Counted from the stretch's first letter, positions 1 through 12,020 are shown. The stretch: 64,000 nt of DNA from Primulina eburnea (GCF_022965805.1 NC_133101.1:42507642-42571641), one strand, 5' to 3'. Made by a program: numbers and translations. The notes: generated from the letters alone by a model not told the origin.

Positions 1-78
1 TCATTCATATAAAATCATGAAATGCGAGCCTAATCATGTCTAGATGCGACTCGACTAAAACTCTAGGGATCCCGGTGT

Positions 79-133
79 GAATAAGACGATCTATCACCTA
101 CCCTCCCAATCGGGGTGACGGTACGTCTTATTC
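79..133 (-). other. LTR stem-loop, GAATAAGACG arms
   Basis: Perfect 10-bp inverted repeat (79-88 with 124-133). Inside it, TCACC and GGTGA can form a second stem around a CC-GATT-GG centre. The same layout occurs in Gyp1a, Gyp1b and Gyp2 LTRs. It lies well downstream of the TATA box, so it should be transcribed. Confidence 0.65.
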
Positions 134-282
134 CTAGACTTCGGCCTGATCTGTATCCACGTCTACAATAGGGGCGGTGATCTTCCCCTAAGCTGGGATA
201 GAACCGAACATCTAGTAGTCTGCCTGATCTCCAGACTGCCCTATCTTAATGCATGAATACAAAATCTGTAAACAAGCATAAT

Positions 283-389
283 CATCTAATGCAATGTAAC
301 ATGATCTGTAAACAAAGCATAATAAGAATTGAATACAAGTTCTAATAAACATCTAATGCAATGTAACATGATCTGTAAACAAAGCATAA
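283..389 (-). repeat. 40-bp direct repeat, two copies
   Basis: A 40-bp unit starting CATCTAATGCAATG occurs at 283-322 and 350-389, a 67-bp period, inside the GypL LTR. It looks like a local duplication. Confidence 0.8.
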
Positions 390-644
390 CGAGATTTGCA
401 TATAAACAAATCTATAATAATACCTATATCAAGATATAAACAATAAAACTCGTATGTGATTTTAGTTGGGAAACTCAAATGTGATCTCATTTGAGTCGTG
501 ATTCCCCAAAACAAAGCATGTAGTATACCTTTCGTCGTAGAATTGCTGTTACAGTCGTGAAGATGAATCTGCAATAGAAATGACTCTTAACACTTCTACT
601 TCTACTGAGAGCTCGTAGGAATGACTCTAAACTGAGACCTCGCG

Positions 645-660
645 TCTCTATTTATAGCCA
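645..660 (-). promoter_or_regulatory. TATA box of GypL LTR
   Basis: The minus strand reads GGCTATAAATAGAGAC, a strong plant TATA box, immediately downstream in sense order of the TCGGA/TCCGA array. Confidence 0.7.
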
Positions 661-662
661 AT

Positions 663-921
663 GATCGGAAGATCCGATCCACTTCGGACGCTCCGATCTG
701 ACACCCTTCGGACGCTCCGAACTTACTTCGTACGTTCCGAATCCTGCATGTCTTCCACGTCTCTAGCCAACTGTCTCGGATGATCCGAACTACGATCGGT
801 CGATCCGAACTATTGCATGCCATCCATGTGTCCAGCCACCTGGCTCGGACGCTCCGAACTCCGAACGGACGGTGCGAACGCATCGGACGATCCGATCCTG
901 GTTCGGTCCTTCCGGTCTCAC
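663..921 (-). repeat. Array of TCGGA-n-TCCGA inverted repeats
   Basis: About ten degenerate units of the form TTCGGACGCTCCGAA (two complementary arms around 2-4 bases) lie in roughly 260 bp just upstream of the TATA box. Spacers between units are unrelated and of varying length. The position matches the CCGCACCCGCGGT arrays of the other gypsy LTRs, but the motif is different. Confidence 0.85.
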
Positions 922-1061
922 CGAAATATAAATAATCCAACATTCTCGATATCGGTCAATCTAATCTCAATAGATATCATTTCTTATTTCTTATGGTTAT
1001 GTACAATCTTCACAACATATCTATGAATTCGTACATGTCAATCATTGCTCTGGGCATTACA

Positions 1062-1892
1062 GTCTCACCCAGTCCACATACATTGATACCATCGTGAAGA
1101 GGTTCTCGATGGATAAGTACAAGAGAAGACATCTACCAATGTGTCATGGCGTGTCCCTATCCAAGTCTGTCTTTCAAGACTGATGCAGAGATAGCGGCGA
1201 TGACAAAGCATTCCTTACGCATCTGCGATTGGTAGCATCATGTATGGGATGATATCTACACGTCTTGACGTGGCTTTCGCACTAAGTGTAGTGAGTAGAT
1301 ATCAATCGAACCTTGGTCTTCCACACTGGAAAGCTGTGAAAGACATCCTCAAGGAGTTGAGAAGGACCAATAAATTGTTCTTGGTCTATGGGGTGGAGAA
1401 CAGAAATTGGAAGGCTATACCGACTCTAGCTTCCAAAGCGATATCGATGACTCGAATTCAACCTCTAGGTTTGTATTCATGCTCAATGGTGCTGCTGTCT
1501 CTTGGAAGAGTTCCAAGCAAGACAATACTGCGGATTCTAGCACAGAGGCCGAATACATTGCTGCATCGGATGCAGCAAGGGAGGCTGTTTGGATAAGGAA
1601 TTTCGTCCAAGAGTTGGACGTCATTCCTAATGGAGTTGCTCCTCTCCCGGTGTTGTGTGACAACACGGGAGCTTTAGCTCAAGCAAAGGAGCCAAGGTCT
1701 CATCAGAAATCCAAACTAGTATTGAGAAAGTACCACATCCTCGGAGAGATTGTGGAAAGTAGAGAAGTGTCTTTTGACATAGTCGGCTCCGCAGATAATG
1801 TTGTTGATCCACTAGCTAAGCCTTTACCTGGACCATTATTCGTCAAGCATCGCGAATCAATGGGTTTAAAGCATATGGGTAGTTGGCTCTAG
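1062..1892 (+). pseudogene. CopB: 3' end of copia reverse transcriptase and RNase H
   Basis: Translation gives the C-terminal part of a Ty1/copia polyprotein. The end of the RT domain (motif MYGMISTRLDVAFALS near 1240) is followed by RNase H ([16 protein letters not shown], then [14 protein letters not shown]) and a TAG at 1890. RT and RNase H are in different frames, with a frameshift near 1395-1405, so this copy is dead. The upstream part of pol is cut off by the GypL insertion at 1061. It is closely similar to the same region of CopA (37761-39255) and CopC (43081-43566). RNase H would remove the RNA template during reverse transcription. Confidence 0.9.
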
Positions 1893-1895
1893 TGC

Positions 1896-1906
1896 AAGTG
1901 GGAGAT
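1896..1906 (+). other. Polypurine tract of CopB
   Basis: AAGTGGGAGAT lies directly before the LTR start TGTTAGAG. In this family it is the plus-strand DNA primer site. CopA has the equivalent at 39258-39269. Confidence 0.75.
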
Positions 1907-3714
1907 TGTTAGAGTAGGTGCCCGTCGAGCCAAGTGTTGGCCGAGTGTTCACAATGAAACTCTATGTATAAGCAATCTTTATTTTAGTAATATTTGATAT
2001 TATTATTTTGGCAAATCTTTATCTGTATACCCATGCTAGTTGCATAGATAAAGCCCTTGAATATACAAATAGTAGAAAGAATATGAGATGCTCATATGAT
2101 GAGTATCATGAAACTCATATTTGTAATACTGTATATTCTAAACGGTTCCTAGTCGATTCAGCCGCCACTAAGAAGGATATAGGCCGCTCGAGTTAGAGAC
2201 TAGTATCTGCGATGTGAGTACCATGTTTCATTGGTAGGGGACATTGTGATGTCCGAGCATGCAGATAGGTGCTCCTGGTAGAGTGCACTGAACAACCCTC
2301 CATAAAAGGACTTTCCAAGTGGTTCTCACTTATCGAGTGGAAATGTCCTAGTTTATGGTTGTACAGAATTAGTCCTTATGACCCGGGACAACATTGAGAC
2401 TCTATGTGCTAGCATTTCACTTTGACTTGTTTATCGACTCTTATGGGGTCATCAGGTGGCAAGGTTGGGTGTCATGTCGAAACATATAGGAGTCGATGCA
2501 TTGTAGTCGAGGATTCACCGCTTACCTTCGGGTATGGATATCCTATGTGTTATCATGTGTATGTAGGTTGAAATCTCTGGCCAGAGTATGGTTGTAATTA
2601 TGAAAGGGGTTTCATAGATTACACCATTGATGCAACTACGACATGACACATAGTATCGATTCATTGACATAATTGAATGGTTCTTGCAGGCACTATCATT
2701 TGATACCTAAGGAATCATGTAAGCGATACTGCTAGGCATTTAACATGATCGGTTGGGTACTATAAGACTTAAGTTCTGTGGGGACCCGGGCTCTAACTCT
2801 TTTCTTTGGGATTAAATGGATCATTTATATAAAAAGTGGGTCAAATTTTTGCTTTATAACATTAATTCTAATGTATGTATACAAGCACAAGTTCTTTATT
2901 TATATTACAACATACAAACTTATCTTGTTCTAGTACATTCATCCAACTAGTGTTTAATACAATACCAAATACAAATAGTCCAAGTCTACTAAAAACCACT
3001 AGTCCTCTGCTGCGCCCGTAGTCTCCACGCTATATAAATCTCGTCTCTGTCTCGACCCAGATCTTGCCCTACCTGTTGTTATGCACACATACAGACATAA
3101 CAACAGCCGGAAACTCCGGTGAGAACAAATCCCAGTATAAACATGTGTACATGCATATATCAATCTGAACATGAAACATGCTATAATGAATGTCATCCAT
3201 ATAAACATGCAATGCAATGCGAATCAAACCATGTCTGGACTCGACTAGACTAGAACTCTAGGGATCCCGGTGTTAATAAGACGATCTATCTCCTTCCCTC
3301 CTAGATGAAGATGGCCGAAATTCTCTCCTTTTTCGTCTCCATATTTTTGTTCTTCAATTGTTGAAGAATACACACACTTCTCTTTGAAAAATCTTCATAT
3401 TTTTCTAGTGCAAAATATGAAGGGATCTACCTAGTTGGTGGTGGGCCTAATTTGAAGGAAAGATTCAAGAAGTTGGAGGAGGAAGTTTGTAGACTTGTCA
3501 TCCATTCAAGAGCTTTGTTGTTTAACAACAAAGTTGGACCATACATCAATCCTTGTGATTGATAGGTATATTTTCTTAAAACACCCTATGAATGTCATTT
3601 TGTGTTTTATTGTATTTGTTGCACAAATCATTGAGGTGGCCGAAAATTTTTGCTCAAAATTTAATTTTTTAAACTTCCGTTGCGCTTCCGGTCACCGTAA
3701 CCGATCCCCTTTCA
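1907..3714 (+). mobile_element. CopB 3' LTR, rearranged
   Basis: It starts TGTTAGAGTAGG at 1907 and ends CCCTTTCA at 3714, where Gyp0 gag sequence resumes (CGTTT at 3715 is the expected right target repeat). The first part (1907-2776) aligns with the CopA LTR but lacks about 73 bp present there (near 5284-5357). At 2777 a fragment of a Gyp2-type LTR follows, and from about 3291 the last 424 bp of a copia LTR resume. Compared with a complete LTR, a central piece has been lost together with most of the gypsy insert. Confidence 0.85.
2777..3290 (-). mobile_element. Truncated Gyp2-type LTR inside CopB LTR
   Basis: It begins TGTGGGGACCCGGG after AGTTC and is nearly identical to the first ~515 bp of the left LTR of Gyp2 (5464 onward). 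It stops abruptly after ACGATCTATC. The insertion point in the copia LTR and the flanking AGTTC are the same as for Gyp2 in CopA. Confidence 0.85.
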
Positions 3715-4236
3715 CGTTTTGCCACTCACGTGGCTAGAAATGATGCAGCTGTGTTTGATCAGTTCATCCAAGGATTGAATCCGGAGATTCGTACCTTGGT
3801 AAATGTGAAACCACCGAATAACTTTGCTGATACTCTGAACAGAGCCAGAAGAGCAGAAACAGTTCTGATGAGACAAAAGGAAGCTTCGTATGTTCTTTCA
3901 ACACCGAGACCACAACCACTGCCTCCTAGAATCGAGATTGGTAGTAGCAGTAGTGGAAAGAAAGAACAATTGAAGGCTCGAAAGAAGCCATTCAAAAAGT
4001 TAGGGAGCGGTTCATCTAGCTCCAGTGGTTCTAGCCCGAGTTATACCGGAGTGTATTGTAGAGCCTGTGGAGGAAGACATCCCACAGATCAATGCCGAGG
4101 TGTACTTGGTAGTTGCCATGTTTGTCGACAACCAGGACACTTTGGTAAAATTTGTCCACAGAAAGGTTCCCGAAGATTCCAGGGAGCAGAGGCATCTGGT
4201 GGTAGTGACCAAGGAGCAGATCCAAGATGCACTTGA
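3715..4236 (+). pseudogene. Gyp0: 3' part of gag with two zinc knuckles
   Basis: The reading frame begins within the capsid-like domain (RFATH, then NDAAVFDQFIQGLNPEIRT) because CopB cut off the 5' part. A Ser-rich basic linker follows, then two zinc knuckles: CRACGGRHPTDQC (CX2CX3HX4C) and CHVCRQPGHFGKIC (CX2CX4HX4C), both complete. The frame ends at a TGA at 4234, shifted relative to the downstream pol-like sequence. Gag would form the particle and bind genomic RNA. It closely resembles gag of Gyp1a and Gyp1b. Confidence 0.9.
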
Positions 4237-4521
4237 TGATGTAGTGATAGGTATCTGTTCTTTTATGATTTTGTTCCATATGTATTGGGAGAATCTTGTA
4301 CATCCTAGACATGATTCTGTATGAATTGCATTGACATATGCTTTATTCTGTTGAGTCTGCATATACTGTAGTATTTATTTCTCTTTCTTTGGAGGAAAGA
4401 TTGATATCAGTAAATCCTGTAAATATCGTATACTGCAGTAAGATGAGAATAAGATTGAGTGATACTGTGATGTACTTGTGTTGTCTGATTCTGACTGCAT
4501 TATTGATATTGAGGTGTTAAC
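4237..4521 (+). pseudogene. Gyp0: start of eroded pol
   Basis: This stretch aligns with the start of the decayed region of Gyp1a (21911 onward) but has no usable frame. Its end, TTAAC (4517-4521), is the left half of the CopA target duplication; the sequence resumes after TTAAC at 50712-50716. Confidence 0.75.
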
Positions 4522-6825
4522 CGTTAGAGTAGGTGCACGTCGAGCCAAGTGTTGGCCGATGGTTCATGTTTAAACTCTATGTAAAAACAGTCTTTATTTT
4601 AATAATATTTGAATTTATTGTCTTGGCACTTCTTTATCTGTATACCCATGCTAGTTGCATAGATAAAGTCCTTGAATATACAAATAGTAGAAAGAATATG
4701 AGATGCTCATATGATGAGTATCATGAAACTCATATTTGGAATACTGTATATTCTAAACAGTTCCTAGTCCATTCAGCCGCCGCTAAGAAGGATATAGGCC
4801 GCTCGAGTTAGAGACTAGTATCTGCGATGTGAGTACCATTTTTCATTGGTAGGGGACATTGTGATGTCCGAGCATGCAGATAGGTGCTCCTGGTAGAATG
4901 CATTGAACAACCCTCCATAAAGGACTTTACAAGTGGTTCTCACTTGTCGAGTGGAAAATTCCTAGTTTATGGTTGTACACCATTAGTCCTTATGACCCGG
5001 GACAACATTGAGACTCTATGTGCTAGAATTACACTTTGACTTGTTTACCGACTCTCATGGGGTCATCAGGTGGCAAGGTTGGGTGTTATGTCGAAACACA
5101 TAGGAGTCGATGCATTGTAGTCAGGGATTCACCGCTTACCTTCGGGTATGGATATCCTATGTGTTCTCATGTGTATGTATGTTGAAATCTCTGATCAGAG
5201 TATGGTGGTAATTATGAAAGGGGTTTCATAGATTACACCATCGATGTAACTACAACATGACACATAGTATCGATCCATTGACAACTCTCGATAAACCAAT
5301 GGTTTTCGAATCGGTCGGGATATATGAGTTGAAGGGACCGTACTGTAAGCTAACCATAATTGAATGGTTCTTGCTAGCACTATCATTTGATACCTAAGGA
5401 ATCATGTAAGCGATACTGCTAGGCATTTAACATGATCGGTTGGGTACTATAAGACTTGAGTTCTGTGGGGACCCGGGCTCTAACTCTTTTCTTTGGGATT
5501 AAATGGATCATTTATATAAAAAGTGGGTCAAATTTTTGCTTTACAACATTAATTCTAATGTATGTATACAAGCACAAGTTCTTTATTTATATTACAACAT
5601 ACAAACTTATCTTGTTCTAGTACATTTATCCAACTAGTGTTTTATACAATACCAAATACAAATAGTCCAAGTCTACTAAAAACCACTAGTCCTCTGCTGC
5701 GCCCGTAGTCTCCACGCTATATCAATCTCGTCTCTGTCTCGACCCAGATCCTGCCCTACCTGTTGTTATGCACACATACAGACATAACAACAGCCGGAAA
5801 CTCCGGTGAGAACAAATCCCAGTATAAACATGTGTACATGCATATATCAATCTGAACATGAAACATGCTATAATGAATGTCATCCATATAAACATGCAAT
5901 GCAATGCGAATCAAACCATGTCTGGACTCGACTCGACTAGAACTCTAGGGATCTCGGTGTTAATAAGACGATCTATCACATAACCTCTCAATCGGGGTGA
6001 CAGTACGTCTTATTCCTAGACTTCGGCCTGATCTGTATCCACATCTACAATAGGAGACGAATCTTCTCCTAAGCTGTGATATCACCAAACATCTAGAAGT
6101 TTGACTGTTTCTGTCAAGACTCCCTATCTGAAATGCAATGCATCACAATCTGTAAACCAATGCATAATCATCTCAAAAGATTTGAATACAAGTCTATAAA
6201 CAAATCACACTCATAATTCAAGATAAACAATAAATCTCGTATGTGGTTTTGGTTGGGAAACTCAAATGTGATCTCATTTGAGTTGTATCTCCCCAAACAA
6301 AACATGTATTATACCTTTCTTGTTGTAGTCTCGTCGCAAACGAAATCTCGAAACCGAACCTGTCAATATCAATCTGAAATGGCAATGTAGAAATGTATTC
6401 TATCACTATACAATTCCAAACAACTCATATACAATCCATATTCAATCTTGGTAACAATCGACGGTATAACAACGTAGTTTCTCGATACCGATCAATCTAA
6501 TCTCAACATACATCAACCCGGTATAATCCCAATTTATAATCAACATAATCTATCTCATAACATCTCAAAATCTACAAAATCTCAGATACAACTATTCTGA
6601 AAAAGCGTAACAATAGTATACGATATCCGTTCTTCGATTCGTTTACAATTCTACAATCCTCAAAACCATTGAAACACTTTGCTCAAATAAAATCACAATT
6701 TCTCCAACATGTAGATTTCGAAACATGATGTAATTAAACCATACTTACATCCTCTTGTAGCCATTGAAGCAAGGAACAAGATTCCCTATTCGGTATAAAA
6801 ATCGGATGGCTAAATCTTAAGATAT

Positions 6826-6830
6826 CTTAC
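6826..6830 (-). promoter_or_regulatory. Splice-donor-like GTAAG in Gyp2 leader
   Basis: The minus strand reads GAGGTAAGATATC about 95 nt downstream of the TATA run. GypR has the same GTAAGATATC at 63761 and Gyp1 and Gyp0 have GTAAGT at comparable positions. No acceptor was identified with confidence. Confidence 0.35.
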
Positions 6831-6974
6831 CTCAACCTTGAAGAAAACTTGAGGAATTCTAAGGGATTCTCTCGATTCTGGTCTGCTGGGGAGAAAATGG
6901 CTGAATCAAGCACCACCTATATATATATATGCCATGTGTCAAGTTAAGAAGAGATGGTGGATTTCTCGCATGCA

Positions 6975-7260
6975 GCACCGCGGGTGCGGTCACGTTAACA
7001 CCGCGGGTGCGCTATGCTCTCGGCAACCCTATCATTTCCACAAAATAGCGATCGTGGGTGCGGTCTCTGCAAGACCGCGGGGGCGGTCTTGTCACCGCGG
7101 GTGCGGTCCTTCGGCACCGTGGGTGCGGTGATGCTACGGAAATTTTGGCCAACTTACTGTCCATGCACACAAGGTGCGGTGTGGCTTCGGCAGCATATTC
7201 AAAATTCCATATTTTATGACCGCGGGTGCACTCTTGTTCTAAGCGCGGGTGCGGCCTTTC
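6975..7260 (-). repeat. CCGCACCCGCGGT-type array, Gyp2 3' LTR
   Basis: Roughly nine to ten degenerate units of ACCGCGGGTGCGGT on the plus strand, upstream (in sense) of the TATA run. Each unit is a 5-bp inverted repeat around GGGT. Several units carry C-to-T-like changes. Confidence 0.88.
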
Positions 7261-7354
7261 ACACAAGAAATATTTTGTACTTTCATCTTATGACATGCAT
7301 TCTTATATCCTCCGAGTCGTACGTCAATGAAAACTAATAATCTCGAGCCTTACA

Positions 7355-7367
7355 TTTCTCCCCCTCT
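7355..7367 (-). other. Polypurine tract of Gyp2
   Basis: In sense orientation AGAGGGGGAGAAA sits immediately upstream of the 3' LTR. The same tract precedes the 3' LTRs of Gyp1a, Gyp1b and Gyp0. Confidence 0.85.
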
Positions 7368-7455
7368 AAGAGATGATTTTGCCCTCGAAATCGCACATCA
7401 TTCTATCAATGCAAGCATCCAAAGTAATAATATCAAAGTTAGATTAATCATTACA

Positions 7456-10400
7456 TCATTGAAATAACTCGGGGTGTTTCTGTCGCATGTCGGCTTCTGT
7501 CTCCCGTGTCGCTTCTTCAGCGCCGTGATGACTCCATTGAACTTTCACAAGTGGAATAATCTTCGTTTTGAGCTTCTTTTCTTTTCGATCAAGAATTTGT
7601 ATCGGTTGTTCAACATAGCTCAAGGTCTGATCAAGCTCAGCTTCGTCAAGCTGAATGACATGAGAAATATTTGGCATATACTTACGCAATATTGACACAT
7701 GAAAGACATCATGTATCCCGGATAACGAAGGAGGAAGAGCAAGGCGATAGGCTCGGTCGCCAATCTTTTCTAAGATCTCGTAAGGACCGACGTATCTAGG
7801 AGACAACTTCCCACGCTTACCAAATCTGACAACACCTCTGAATGGGGAAATCTTGAGAAATACTCGGTCTCCTTGCTCGAATACCAACGGTCTACGACTG
7901 ACATTGGCGTATTTGGATTGCCTATCTTGTGTCGTCTTCATTCTCTTTTGTATGACTTTCACCTTCTCAGTCATATCACGAATCATATCTGGCCCAAGTT
8001 CTGGTACCTCTGAGACGTCATCCCAGTACATCGGAGATATGCACTTCTTGCCATATAAAGCTTCAAACGGTGCCATCTCAATGCTCGTCTGATAGCTATT
8101 ATTGTAAGAGAATTCACAAAGAGGTAGAGAATCTTGCCAAGTAGTGACAAAATCTAGCACTACGGCTCTTTACATATCCTCTAAAGTCTGGATAGTCCGC
8201 TCTGACTGTCCGTCTGTCTGAGGATGATAAGCAGTACTTAGATGTAATGTCGTACCTAAGGCCTGCTGTAAACTAAGCCAGAAGTGTGAAGTGAATCGTG
8301 GATCACGATATGATACGATAGACTTCGGCACACCATGTAATCTAACTACCTCTCGGACATATATATCTGCCATCTTATCATGTCGATACGTCATTTTGTA
8401 CGGAATGAAGCAAGCGGATTTGGTCAATCTGTCAATGATGACCCAAATCGCATCACAGCCTTTAGATGATCGAGGTAACTTCGTCACGAAATCCATGGAA
8501 ATGTGATCCTATTTCCATTCTGGAATAGCTAAACTCTGAAGTAGACCTCCAGGCTTCTTCCTCTCGGCCTTCTCCTGCTGGCAATTCAAGCACTTAGACA
8601 CAAATGCTGCAATATCTGACTTCATTTGCTTCCACCAGAACTGTGTCTTCAAGTCATTGTACATCATTCTGCCACCAGGATGAATGCTGAACCGACTACA
8701 GTGTGCTTCAGACATAATCTGATGTCTCAAGTCTGAAACATCTGGCACTACAAGACGGTTATTGACGTACAAAACATGTTCACGCACCTGATATTCTGAC
8801 AAATGCCCTGATCTGACCATTTGAATCGATCTTTGCACATTCTGATCGGTTCGTTGAGCTTCTTTGATCCTCATGATTAAATCAGGCTCAACTCGAATAG
8901 CAGCAAGTTGTAGTGGCCTACTCTTTGTATCAAATTCTAATCCAGACGAACAACAATTTGCAACTAACTTTGTAACACCTATCGTCGATAAGGATAGGGA
9001 ACAAACCTTTCGACTCAAGGCGTCCGCTGCTGCATTTGACTTCCCTGGATAGTATTTGATCTCGCAATCAAAATCTTTCAGCAGATCAAGCCATCTACGC
9101 TGCCTCATGTTCAGTTCTGATTGAGAAAATAGATACTTCAGGCTTTTGTGATCGGAGTAAATCTCAAATTTCTCGCCATAGAGATAATGACGCCAGATCT
9201 TTAATGCAAATACGATAGCCGCCAATTCAAGATCGTGAATGGGGTATCGAACTTCATGTGGCTTCAATTGTCTCGAGGCGTATGTGACCACATGACCTCG
9301 CTGCATAAGAATACATCCCAAACCTCTGTGAGAGGCATCACAATATATAATGAAATCACCTGTACCTGAAGGTATCGTCAGTACTGGAGCACTAGTCAGC
9401 TTCTTCTTCAATTCCACGAAGCTAGACTCACAATCCTCAGACCATATAAATGGCGCATTCTTTTGTGTCAACTGGGTGATCGGTTTTGCAATACTGGAGA
9501 AATATTTAATGAATCGTCTATAGTATCCTGCCAGCTCTATGAAACTGCGTATTTCTGGCACAGAAGTCGGTCTCGGCCAGCTGATCACAGCTTCCACTTT
9601 ACTTGGATCTACAGCAATACCATATCCAGATATGATATGTCCCAAAAAGACAACTGGATTCAACCAAAACTCGCACTTTGACAATTTAGCATACAACCTC
9701 TCATTCCTCAATGTCTGCAATACAATTCTGAGATGTTCCGCATGCTCATTTCTGTTCTTTGAATACACCAGAATGTCATCAATAAATACAATCACAAAAT
9801 CATCTAAATACCTCTGAAAGATTCGGTTCATCAAGCTCATAAATACCGCTGGAGCATTTGTTAAACCAAAAGGCATGACAATAAATTCGTAATTTCCATA
9901 CCTGGTTCGAAATGCTGTCTTCGGTATGTCTACATCTCGAACTCTGAGCTGATGATATCCGGATCGCAAATCGATCTTAGAATAAACAGAGGATCCCTGC
10001 AATTGATCAAATAAATCGTCGATGCGCGGCAATGAATATTTATTCTTCAGTGTCGCTTTGTTCAATTGCCGATACTCTATACATAATCGCATCGATCCAT
10101 CTTTCTTCCGCACAAAAAGCACTGGTGCGCCCCAAGGAGATACACTAGGTTGGATATATCCCTTGGCTAGAAGATCTTCCAATTGTGCCTTCAGTTCTTT
10201 CAATTCAACAGGCGCCATCCTATACGGAGCTCGAGATATAGGAACAATACCTGGCATAAGATCTATACTAAAATCTACCTCTCGAGCTGGAGGTAACCCT
10301 GGGATCTCATCTGGAAATACATCTACAAACTCCCGTACTACTGGCAAATCTGCCAATGCCGGGCTCGATTTCTGTACGTCTACAGCATACACAAGGAACC

Positions 10401-11265
10401 CATCTGCTCCTCTCTGTAACAATCTATTCATAGTCAAAGTCGAGATTATCCGAGATCTGTAACCCTTTCCGTAGAATTTCCACTCTTCTGCCATTTCTGG
10501 TCTGAATCTGACAATCTTGTGGAAACAATCCACGGTGGCTATGTACTTAGTTAACATGTCAATCCCAACAATGCAGTCTAAATCATCTAACCCAAGTACT
10601 ATGCAATCTAGATCAATTTCATGACCCTCAAATTGTAAGATGCAATGTCTAACCGTAGTCACAGCGATCAAACCACTTCCCAACGGAGAAGTAATAGATA
10701 CTACATCCGACAAAGACTCAACAGGCAGGGAATGCAATAATGCAAATCGTTCTGAGATGAATGTATGCCATGCACCCGTATCTATCAATATATAGGCAGG
10801 ATAACCGCAAAGAGAACAATTACCTGCTATGACATCATCTGCGGCATCCTGTGCTTGCTCCTCTGTCAATGCAAACACCTGAGCCTGTTGTCGAGGAGGT
10901 TGGCTCACGGTCTGGCTACCTCTGGCTCTGGGCTGCGTCTGTGTCTGTGGTGGCTGAAAGGAGTGAACAGATGAAGCTTGCCTCTCAGGCTGAGCTACGG
11001 ATGCAGATGACCCTGCACCTTGAAATCTCTGTGAACTTCTCTGGGGACACACTTTGGCGAAAAGCCCCTGTTGCCTACATATATTACATCTGCCCCCTAC
11101 ACCCTGGCACTGCTCTGTGGCATGCCTGCCACCACACGAACTGCAGTATACACCTGTGTACCTTTTACTCTGATCTAAACCACTCTGTCTGGATCCACTG
11201 GAGCTTGACGAACTGCTCCCAGGTCTTTTGAACTGCTTCCTTTTGCTTTCAACTGATCCTTTCAC
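7456..11265 (-). pseudogene. Gyp2 pol: PR-RT-RNase H-INT, two in-frame stops
   Basis: One frame runs from 11265 to 7456, broken by TAG at 8511-8509 (from TGG) and TAA at 8172-8170. Counting residues from 11265: zinc knuckles near 41-53 ([13 protein letters not shown]) and 60-73 ([14 protein letters not shown], where the zinc-binding His is Leu); protease DTG at 162-164; RT motif FIDD at 494-497; RNase H acidic residues D643, E680, D705, D748; integrase HHCC finger H855, H862, C892, C895. In the integrase core the residue at the second catalytic Asp (S-D-R-D motif) is Tyr, near 8310. The last segment is chromodomain-like and has Arg in place of the usual Trp (EEATRE). Several key residues are therefore lost besides the stops, so the copy is inactive. 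Confidence 0.93.
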
Positions 11266-11981
11266 CCGCTGCTACTACCGCCGCTATCGAATCTAGGAGG
11301 AGGTTGTACTGGAGGTAGTGGTGGTCTCGGACTCGGGGCAACATACGGAGCACTCCGTTGCCTAAGCAATCCAGCTTCTGCTCCTTTGGCACGGTTCAAT
11401 GCCTCAGCGAAATTGTTGGGTCTTCCAGTATTTACCAACGTAAAGATATCAGGATTTAAGCCGTTTATAAACTGAGCTGCCACGGCCTCATCACTACCTG
11501 AAACATGAGGTGCAAAGCGAAGCAAGGAAGAAAATTTAACGACGTACTCTTCGATGTTCAGTTGCCCTTGCCTCAAGTTTGCAAACTCAGCGCATTTATC
11601 TTTACGGTAGGATATAGGAAAGAATCGCTGATAAAACTCTGTCTTGAACACTTTCCATGTAATCTCCGTGCCACGCTGTTCCAATGCTCTTTTAATGTTC
11701 AACCACCAATTCTTAGCCACGTCTTGTAGTTGATGGCCAATGAGTTTCACTCTTTTCTCATCACTATATTCTAGAGACTCGAACAACATCTCGATATCCT
11801 CCAACCAGCTTTCACATTCGATGACATTTTCTGTACCCCTTAAGGTAGGTGGTCTGAAGGACTGGAATCGTTTTAACAGAGTCTCCATGGGTGTAGCAGT
11901 TACGTCCATTGGATCCCCGGATGTGCTACCCTGTTCTGGTGCTATGGGTCGTAGAGGCACTGCTGCTCTTCTAGGAGGCAT
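11262..11981 (-). pseudogene. Gyp2 gag (capsid part)
   Basis: ATG at 11981 gives MPPRRAAVPLRP, which aligns with the start region of Gyp1 gag. An in-frame ATG 39 bases upstream exists but adds a tail with no homology. The protein has the retrotransposon Gag core (CESWLEDIEMLFESLEYSD, WWLNIKRALEQRGTEITW, EFYQRFFP, LRQGQLNIEEYVVKF) and a Pro-rich linker. It stops at TGA 11264-11262 in the Gly/Ser linker. The zinc knuckles lie downstream in the pol frame, which overlaps the stop. In Gyp1a the same linker is read through in one frame, so a one-base indel is likelier than programmed frameshifting. Confidence 0.88.
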
Positions 11982-12020
11982 GTATCTGATATTCAACAAA
12001 TTAGTATACAAGCTATACAA

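Larger units (their letters stand above)
1..1061 (-). mobile_element. GypL: Ty3/gypsy LTR, partial (runs off the left edge)
   Basis: Read on the minus strand, this LTR begins TGTAATGCCC at 1061 and continues to the window edge. It abuts copia reverse-transcriptase sequence directly, and the flanking GTCTC at 1062-1066 is in the right place to be one half of a 5-bp target duplication; the other half would be outside the window. In sense order it holds an inverted-repeat array, a TATA box, a leader, a 40-bp direct repeat and the GAATAAGACG stem-loop also found in Gyp1 and Gyp2. The start resembles that of the Gyp0 3' LTR (TGTAATGCCCG). Whether it is a solo LTR or the 5' LTR of a longer element cannot be seen. 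Confidence 0.85.
5464..7354 (-). repeat. Gyp2 3' LTR
   Basis: 1891 bp, TGTAAGGC...CCCCACA in sense orientation. It is about 72 bp shorter than the partner LTR, mainly from a shorter TA run at the TATA position (near 6919-6930) and the loss of most of one array unit near 7160. Confidence 0.92.

Noticed and set aside
2008..2196. 62-codon frame recurring in copia LTRs (also 4533, 27665, 42783, 50003)
   Set aside because: It lies in the LTR, repeats simply because the LTR repeats, is broken in some copies (for example at 39361-39550), and has no motif.
11262..11265. Programmed gag-pol frameshift in Gyp2 at the overlapping GTGA
   Set aside because: Gyp1a and Gyp3 read gag through the corresponding linker into the zinc knuckle in one frame, and no slippery heptamer is visible, so a one-base indel is simpler.
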